Origin: Anthostomella pinea
Taxonomy: Eukaryota; Ascomycota; Sordariomycetes; Xylariales; Xylariaceae
Direction of reading: 5' to 3'
Assembly: GCA_963556695.1 (NCBI GenBank)
Contig: CAUWAG010000012.1
Coordinates: forward strand, 1,922,001-1,986,000
DNA length: 64,000 nucleotides
A model generated the notes under the pieces. The model made no database searches. It was given only the letters and a program-made list of their open reading frames with translations, and was not told the origin of the DNA. The position numbers and the translations under genes were made by a program. Shown here in pieces: positions 56,508 to 64,000 of the stretch. Each line of letters starts with the position of its first letter. Position 1 is the first letter of the stretch.

Positions 56508-57794
56508 ATGGCCGAAGGCAATGACATCAAGTTTCCGAAGCAGCTCCCCTCAGCGACACACGAGGTTGTCGTTCTTCTCGCACCTGTGCACCTCAACCTC
56601 AAGGATATTGATAGTGACCCCCGGTCGCACGAGCTGATCTCCTACCACAACCTCTCCAAGTCGGACGAGATCCGAGAACGAGTGCAGCATGCCAGCATCA
56701 TCACTACTACAACCGCGCACATCAACGCCGAAAGTCTGGGCCAGGCACCGCGTCTGTAGGTCTCCACAATCTCTACGTATCGGGTTTTATTCTAATTGAA
56801 CATTGAACAGGAAACGCGTCATCACGCCGACTGCAGGAATCAACCACATTGACCAGGACGAATGTCACAGAGACGTGGGGTCAAGGTTGTGCGCTCTCCC
56901 GGATCGACGTGTGTAGCTGTGGCCGAGCATGCTTTGGGTTTGGTAGGCAGAGAACGCAACATGCCAGATTGTTCTTTACTAACTTTACCACCTCAGTATT
57001 TCGCTGCGAGAAGGAAGACCGTTACGCTTCACAATGTGGTTAGGGATACCGATGAGCACGGCGATAACCAATGGAAGAAGAACGGATGCGTTGCGCACCA
57101 GATGCAAATGGCTGACAACTTGCCGCCCCTCCCCCTCAATCAAGATGTCGCTGGCATCATTGGCTACGGAAACATCGGTATGTACGGGCCTGCTCACTTG
57201 ACAGATCGACGCTGACATTCACGATAGGGACGCGCCTAGCCACTCTATGTGGGGCACTGGGCATGAAGGTTCTGATTTCCGGGCGTAAAGGCAACACCGC
57301 TTCTCAAGGTGACCCTGATTCTGAAGACGACACCGATTCTCAAGGCGACAACGATACTTCATCCACCGAAAGCGAGGACACTACTGTGCTCCGTATCCCA
57401 TTCGACCGTGTCATCAAGTCGGCCACTGTGTTGTTCATCTCATGTGTCTTGAACCGCGAGACCCATCACTTGATTGACACCCAACAGCTGGACGCCATGC
57501 GCAAAGCAATAATCATCAACGTTGCCCGCGGAGGTGTCCTGAACGCCAAGGCGTATGGTCAAAGCATTGCGGGCCAACCAAATATCGGGCGCCGCTGTCG
57601 ACGTCTACGAGAAGGAACCTGCAAGCTCTCACAAAGACAGCGCCTTCCTGGGAGAGGATACCAAGGATCTTAACCTCACGCTATCTCCCTACGTGGCGTA
57701 CAACTCGCAACAGAGTGTTCTGACGATGAAGAGAGTGGTAAAGGACCACATCAAGGACTACGTTTCTGGAAAGGAGTCCACTTCTGACATGTGA
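56508..57794 (+). pseudogene. D-2-hydroxyacid dehydrogenase-like gene with frame breaks
   Basis: Exons 56508-56755, 56811-56942, 56997-57177 and 57228-57794, introns 50-55 bp. The family is clear: KRVITPTAGINHIDQDEC, VAEHALGLYFAARRK, the NAD loop IIGYGNIGTRLATLCG, the arginine motif INVARGGVLN and the acidic VDVYEKEPAS. Two frame breaks are seen: near 56868-56875 (HR-D instead of HRRGVKVVR) and at 57554, where an extra T separates GVLN from MVKALRANQISGAAVD. The usual catalytic His-Ala pair is SPYVAYNS here, so His is Tyr (CAC to TAC type change). A Ser/Asp-rich insert (QGDPDSEDDTDSQGD) follows the NAD domain start. Likely inactive. Confidence 0.75.
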
Positions 57795-58281
57795 CGGCGG
57801 TTCGCTCACCATTCTCGGGACGGGGGAGTTCAGCGGCTCGGTTTGGACACCACGGATAATTCTTCAGTGCGCTCTTTCGGGTAGGCGTACGGCGTTGCTA
57901 CACAGTAGGAGGATATAACCGTAGCATGCCGTTCTCTCTGATGGGGAAGCCCATAATTGTCATGGATAATAAATGGTTTCTGCGCAATAGTTTCGTAACA
58001 AGGTGGTTTGCAGAACCAGACTTTCAGTCAACACACCAGCTACTTACCAAGGTCAGGCAGGTAGGCTCAGAGCGTCGTATCGATCAGATTCTCTTCTCCG
58101 CCAACTATGAGAAGTTCCCAGGCAATAACGAATCCCTTAACGTATAGCAAGCTGTGCTCCGCGCAGAGACGGCCTGACCAACGAGCTCGTCAAAAGGACG
58201 TCCTCCAAAGTGACCCGAAGCAATTTTAGACCAACTACTCCATAGTCATCCACCGCGGGCAACACATCCAGGCCCCTCGCC
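57795..58281. other. Intergenic between convergent genes
   Basis: A short ORF at 57926-58147 has no recognisable features. Confidence 0.4.
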
Positions 58282-59322
58282 TTAGCAAGTGAAAGGGTCA
58301 GGGCCTAAGGCATCGAGAGTCAGTTACAGGGGAATATCGAACAGTAGGCAATGGCAGATGCGTACCTGGAATAGTGTATGTGCTGGAGCTGGTCATCGAA
58401 TAGATGTTGATCAGGATACCGGGGTCGTTTTGCTGTTTGAAGACATTCATCAGTATCGCTAGCATAGAGGCCATGTGACGACGGGGTGTTTTTATAGGGG
58501 TCAACTTACAGCGTAGATGCCCGGAATGCTGTAGGTAGAGGGCGTCTTCGTCGCCTTACCGCCGGAGATGTTGATCTGCGCACATTCCATCTGCGGTTAA
58601 GGTTAGCTAGCTCGAGCGCTGCTGATACGGTACCGAGAAGTAGAGGCAAGACAAGGTAACGACATACGTAAAGCTGAGCTCCCAAGCTGGAGCTTGCCGC
58701 ATGAAGCGCGATCATCTCGGCCCGCAGGAGGTATTCGCCATCCTCCAAGCAGTCGGGGATGGTGATGGCGTGGAGTCCGCCGTTGTTGATGACGGTGGTG
58801 GTTCCCCAGACACCGTTGTTGTAGCCGTCTTCCTGGACCTTGAACCATCCCGCACCGTAGCCCACGTCCGTTCTGGCATCGCTGACCTTCTTCAGGTAGG
58901 CCATTGTTGGTCCCAGATGGCTGGGATCCATGACATCGTCGGATCCGGAGGTGAGGGTGTGCCTCCAGATGGCGTTGACCTGTAGGTCTCAGAGTTAGTA
59001 ACCCTTCATGACACACCTCACTTTACAACTTGTGATGACTCAAGATTACAAGCAGCAGCAAGGTTCATGAATAGAAAGAACTTGCCGTCGTGCCAGCAGT
59101 GACGTCGATGATGTCGCTGGAAGCTGTCGTCGGGTTGGGCCCTCCATTGCAAGCTAGATAGTTCGACGTCACGTCGTTGATAGGACCGTCGTAAGATGGG
59201 TCCCTGATTCCGTAAGACACCGGGGTCGTCACTCCATCGGACTCCAGCTGGACGAAGATCGTGTGCGCAGAGGCAACGCTGGCACCGACAACGGCGGCGG
59301 CTGCGGCTGAGAAGTACTTCAT
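58282..59322 (-). CDS. AA9 lytic polysaccharide monooxygenase (GH61)
   Basis: Five exons on the minus strand: 59322-59086, 58979-58668, 58590-58510, 58432-58366 and 58304-58282, 239 aa. The 19-residue signal [19 protein letters not shown] ends before His20, the N-terminal copper ligand of the mature enzyme. The second copper ligand is His100 in [15 protein letters not shown]. The axial-type tyrosine lies in DPGILINIY (Tyr221). [14 protein letters not shown] and the terminal YTIPGPDPFTC are family-typical. There is no cellulose-binding module. Role: copper-dependent oxidative cleavage of cellulose or hemicellulose outside the cell. Intron 1 (58980-59085) starts GCAAGT, a GC-AG type donor; the other introns are GT-AG. 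Confidence 0.93.
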
Positions 59323-60693
59323 ATTGCCAGCTGAGACGTGCGTGTTCTGGCTTGAGCTGAGATTGTAAAACTGACGATCCAGAGCTGATAAAAGGAGCTT
59401 TGTTTGGGAGAAAATATACATGTCCTCTTGTCTGGCGCCAAGTCGCATTTTAAAGGAGATGTCCGCCACATGCCCAACTTGGGACAGTACGTCGACGCTC
59501 CAGCACATCGTATTGATCACCGCCAACCATGGCACCCGTAGATTCTCCTCCAATAGCCAGTCCTGTGGAGTTCATTCACGGCAATAGAAGCGCAGGAGTT
59601 GCCGGGCGTATTCGTGGATGCCATTGGGTCGGTGGTACAGTGCCGGCCCACGAACGACCGGCGGAGGTTGCCAATCCGGACTTGATTCGGAAGGCCCGCG
59701 TGCACAGCAGCTACAACGCCAGGTAATCAGCGCGGGCTTTAGAGACAGCCGTAGCAAGTGGACCGCGCCGAGGGGATTGGTGTCTGACAATTATGTTCAT
59801 GTGCTGCGAACAATACGACACAAGACTTCGAGAACTTCCAGGTGAGTCCTTGGGGAAATCCCTGCAGCATTGGGTAGTGTGACTCTCAGCATCTGCTGGA
59901 CGACCTGTACCATACGACGTCCTCGCATGGTCCAGACCGCCCTCCTGTGCCAGCACAGCGGCGCGGATGCAATCCTGACATCAACTGGGGTGCGTTGCGC
60001 TCGGCATCATGTCCCGGATTGGCGTGGACCTAGCGGAACCGCTCAACGCTGTCCCTTGATGTGAACTGATTGGCGATACGATAATATGGAATATCACGCC
60101 CCGACTGTTGCTTGTTGCAAGATAGGCCTTAAGCCGCCGGTATCCTCGGCGTATGGCAATTTCCACGATCGAAATCAGCCAAACGCTTGGGCAAGTCTTA
60201 CTCGGTTCGTTCAAGAGTGGATGAGCGAAATCGAACTAGTTTACCTGAGTGATCATGTCGCGCACATGATCAGCAAAAAAGTATGGATTTAATAAAACCC
60301 ATGGTCTTCAGTGGTCGACATCAAGGGCTCTAGAATATATCATTCTCTCCAGATGAAGAACAAGGTGAATGGACGAGATGGACTGGCAACGTACATGTAT
60401 GGCTTATGATGAATCTGAAGGACGTAACAGGAAACAGTCACGTGTAGAGGAAAGTAAGTAAACGCACTGATAATGAATGACCTATGACTTTTTTTCCTAA
60501 AAACAAAACGCAACTGATGAACCACATGTCCTAACTCCACCGATTCATCCCGTGTGAATCCGAATCACCACGTCAATGGAACGCACGGCAACCTATGCCA
60601 AACCCCATCGCCCCAGAGGACGCATGGACGCCAATGGACCCGATTATGAGCGCATCTTTTGTCCGCCAACTTTCTAACCACCCGGAGTGGACA
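59323..60693. other. Intergenic, LPMO upstream region
   Basis: No gene recognised in 1.4 kb. An alternative upstream start of the LPMO ORF (59553) was not chosen because the signal peptide begins at 59322. Confidence 0.45.
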
Positions 60694-60915
60694 CTAGTCC
60701 ACATCCTCCGCGATGAGATCACTGATGTCGTAGCCAGCGGCCTTCGAATTCTTCACGGCCTTTTCAAGGCGGTCTTTGGCGTCGTCGTCGGCATGCAAGA
60801 GAAGACCTTCCTTCTCATACTCTGTTGCCCCCAGAAGGAAGTCCATCTCGTCGAAGGTGGGAGGCGGCAGGGGAATCTCGTAGTATTTTCCGCTCCTACG
60901 TGCTGGTCCTTAATC
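60694..60915 (-). pseudogene. C-terminal exon of an unidentified gene, adjacent to LINE
   Basis: On the minus strand a clean reading SGKYYEIPLPPPTFDEMDF, then LLGATEYEKEGLLLHADDDA and KDRLEKAVKNSKAAGYD ends with AEDVD and a TAG at 60694-60696. It begins after a possible acceptor TAG and is cut off within ~20 bp by the LINE copy starting at 60931. The composition is that of a real conserved C-terminus, but I do not recognise it. The rest of the gene is not visible on the far side of the LINE. Confidence 0.45.
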
Positions 60916-60930
60916 GCATCAGCCAGGATC

Positions 60931-63304
60931 AACTATTTTTCTTGGCGCCCCGCTGTTAGGGTGCAACCTTGATATTTGCACCAAAGCAGGCACTTCTCTT
61001 AGTAACTGACTATCTCTGCCAAGGTATAAGAGAATTTTCTCACAAGCCAGATGGCACCCTTCCACGACGGGCCCCCAAACACGCCCGTGGCCGTCCCAAA
61101 GACGACCACTGGCGGCGTGCTTAAATCCCCGGCCCCTAGAAAAACATACCACCTGGCAACTCTGAGCAGGCTCTGCCAGGCGCTGCTTGACAACATTAGC
61201 AACAGCCCGTCACAAGTCTCTGAGGCTGACTTCACTATTATTTCCCCTCTAAAAGGAAAATTCCAAAATATTAATGACGGCAATACCACTGGAATGAAAC
61301 GACTTTAATTAAATAAAATCTCGACAGACCAAGCCATTATATGCGATATAAGGAATAAAGCTTTCTCCTCAGAGTGCCAGGACCAAGTTGCCAGAATACT
61401 GACTAAAGATAAACACCTTTATAAAGCCAAGATAACAATATTTCAAGAGTTTGTTGTAATAATTGATAAGATACTTAAGAAAGCTGGAACCAAACTATAC
61501 TCTCATGTCAAGGAGTTCAGCGCTTTTTTCTCTAAATGTCTGAGCGAGTGGCTGGAAACCCGAGATCCGCCCAAAAGGAAGACCATTCCTGGGGGGATAG
61601 GGATGGTAAAGCCCACCATGACCTTTGCCCAAGCTGTCTCCTCTAGCCAACAACAACATCCACGGACAGTCAACACTACCATAAAAAAAACACAGCCTGG
61701 CGCCCGTATCACTACCAACCAACTGAAGAAGAAACAGGATAATCTCCAGGTCTTTGTCCGCATAGATAATAGCCACCTAGAGCCTTACGGAATAAAATCT
61801 ATACTGAACAAAAGACTTAAGCTCTACCCTTAAGAGCTTAGAGAAGTGACCCGGTGCCCTTCTGGATTTACCTTATACCCAAGAGACAAGCCAATTCAGG
61901 CTAAGCTCCTGGCCTTCTAAGAAGAAATTACTGATATTCTCAAGGCAGAAAAGATCGAGACCCACACAGTCTGGCATCACTATAAGGTTGATGGATGCCC
62001 AAGAAAGGTTATCAGTGCGGAAGGATTGATAATCAATATTACCGACATTGTTGTTACTAATGAAATTAAAGCCCAAACAAGTGACAGACCTTTAAGGTGC
62101 ATATTCTCAAGGAACACAGTTAATTCTGATCTAGAGACCACATGGGTGATCTCTCTGCCCCGTGCAGTAAAGAAACCATTCACGCTTTTTGCTCACTTAA
62201 TGACCTCAAGGCACATTCAATACTCCCCCAAGGTTCACCAATGTGCGAGCTGCTTCAGATACCATGGTAAGAACTACTGATGTCAAAAGCAAGTATATAC
62301 ACTTTGCGCCAATACAGTATACCAGGGGGAGTGCGAAAAACCAATCCCAAAGTGTGTCAATTATAAAGGACCTCATGCTGCCAACTTCGATAAATGCCCT
62401 GCACGCCCCAAGGTTGTGAAAGGTATCATCCACAAGCACACATAGGAACAAATCCAGGAAATAAGGCTGGCTAAAGAAAGAGCCAGATCCAAGGCCTTCA
62501 ATGAAACAGGCAGAAACCAAGCTAGGTCAACACCCAGTAACAATAACAAAAACATCACAATACAAATCAACACAACAGATACAACTCATCCCAGAGATGC
62601 CGATACCATTGTTGTCAGTCAATATTAGGTATATCAAACGAAACATATCGATACGGGCATCTAATCATCCATTTTGTGAATATAGCAGGAAGACAAAAGA
62701 GTGCAGGCCCTACAGAGTTAGCCATTAACCTGACTAACTACAAAGGAGAACAAGCAGACATCATTCTGATGCAAGAGCCCTGGGTTGGCATACCACCAGA
62801 CAGAAAAATGGGAATAAAGACACACCCTAATTACGATATATACTCCCCAATGGATTCCTGGGATAGCGACAGTACACGACCCAGATCTCTCACCTATGTA
62901 AAAAAACACCTTTAAATGGATCAATTTTAGCCTTATGCTATATGAGATATCACCTAGGTTAAGGTACAAGGTATTATATTTGCCAGTATTTACTGGCCAT
63001 GTGACAACCCACAGGAAGTGGATGACATTCTGGAAGTATGGACTCCACCTTTTGGCTGTGTTATAGCTGGAGATTTTAATGCTAGCGATACATCCTGGGA
63101 CTCGAACAATCCAGGATATCACGGTGGTGTTATACTTGTACAGATTATGACAGACCACGGACTGGATCTGATTTCTGAACCAGATGTCCCAACACATGAT
63201 GACAGAAATGTACTAGATCTGGTGTTCTCAGATGTCCCTATGACTGAAGCCTCAGTCAATGATGCACTTCAGTACACCTCAGATCATGAGACATTACGAA
63301 TAGT
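60931..63304 (+). mobile_element. Tad-type LINE 5' part (ORF1 and endonuclease), copy 2
   Basis: Plus-strand copy nearly identical to 42022-39369. It starts CAACTATTT, has ORF1 from 61051 (MAPFHDGPPNTPVAVPK), zinc knuckles around 62240-62400 and endonuclease segments at 62676-62915 and 63018-63300 (GDFNASDTSWDS). Homology ends at 63304 after SDHETLRIV, about 330 bp earlier than copy 1. Frame-breaking TAA/TAG codons are shared with copy 1, so decay predates or accompanied duplication. No reverse transcriptase, no tail. Confidence 0.85.
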
Positions 63305-64000
63305 CCCTTATGAACGGCAATTACCAACCCTCTGATATCCGTGTATGCCAGTATACTTCGACCGTAACCGTCCGTATGTAGGTAGGAAGGTCGGAATAAA
63401 GGCACAAATGTTGGAAATTTGTATGTGAGTAGCTTCAGACGTGGTAGCACGCTGAGAGGCGTCAGACGTCTTGAACAGACGCTGAGAATGGTTCCTGTCA
63501 CCTCAGTGGTCCCCGAAACGCGTTAGCAGTGGCTTGAGATTGCGTTCTGAAATGCAAAGGATTTGGGTGATTGAGGATGCTTCTGTACGATCAGAACGTC
63601 GGCAGAAGGTGTGAATGCGAGGCTGTATAACCGCTCGCAGAATGGTGCTGTGAATGGCACCGTGGTGGTCTCAGCACACGAAAAAAAAAATTCGTGTGAG
63701 TTGCCGGGGGTTGGGGCTATTGAGGTCACGAAAGGTCGTCAAGAACGCGAAAATTTGTGCCCATCAATAGGAACAACAATAAGGTGAAGTAGCGGGAGCG
63801 GATGAGGGCTCATAACCTGTTGCACAGCAAGAAGACCAAAAGGTTGCATATCTGCTGTATTGGTGCTGTTGTTGTTAAAGGTCTGGAGGTGGTGCGCAGC
63901 TACAGTGGATGTGGGCAATATGCCAGCCCAAGTGGGTCACGTGACCACGCAACATAAAGCAAATAGATATGAATCAAAATCATCTCTCGTGACTCCTAGC
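63305..64000. other. Right end of window, no gene recognised
   Basis: Contains a perfect hairpin CACACGAA/TTCGTGTG around an A-run at 63677-63701. No supported coding region. Confidence 0.4.

Noticed and set aside
63677..63701. Hairpin with A-run as a regulatory element
   Set aside because: Short, and no adjacent gene could be identified to give it a role.

Overview
The window is nuclear DNA of a filamentous ascomycete (Pezizomycotina). Genes are broken by short GT-AG introns (about 50-100 bp) with CTAAC/CTGAC branch points. The gene families are typically fungal: NACHT-ankyrin NLR, AA9 LPMO, class II-like peroxidase, Fungal_trans_2 regulator. Tad-type LINEs carry stop codons of the kind left by repeat-induced point mutation (RIP). 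All exon structures were read by eye from the sequence; family names rest on recognised motifs, not database searches.

1-28 kb is gene-bearing. In order: a partial HtrL/YibB-like membrane-anchored protein (-), a ferric-reductase-like flavocytochrome (+), a decayed esterase-NACHT-ankyrin NLR (+), an FAD monooxygenase (+), a secreted peroxidase (+), a 0.2-kb MITE, eIF2A (+), a FucP-type sugar transporter (+) convergent with a Fungal_trans_2 regulator (-), an APH-like kinase (-) abutting a conserved protein of unknown function (-), and a small conserved protein (+) with a one-base frame break.

28-44.5 kb is a repeat-rich accessory island. It holds a tRNA-derived SINE with a target-site duplication (TSD) inside a dead transcription-factor gene, a head-to-head pair of LINE 3' ends, an isoflavone-reductase-like gene with a start-proximal deletion, a secreted effector-like protein, a LINE 5' part joined directly to a second SINE, an unrecognised broken gene with a pentapeptide repeat, and an 85-bp retro-insert with a 14-bp TSD. 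The LINE and SINE share their last ~80 bp, so a LINE/SINE mobilisation partnership is the main finding.

44.5-64 kb is again mostly single-copy: an amino-acid permease (-), a small C2H2 zinc-finger protein (+), a vacuolar Avt3-like transporter (-), a broken 2-hydroxyacid dehydrogenase (+), an AA9 LPMO with a probable GC-AG intron (-), a C-terminal gene remnant (-), and a second LINE 5' copy (+) in opposite orientation to the first.

Five or more otherwise recognisable genes carry single-base frame breaks. Assembly error is possible for some. In-frame CGA-to-TGA type stops in the NLR and CAA/CAG-to-TAA/TAG type stops in the LINEs favour real decay there.
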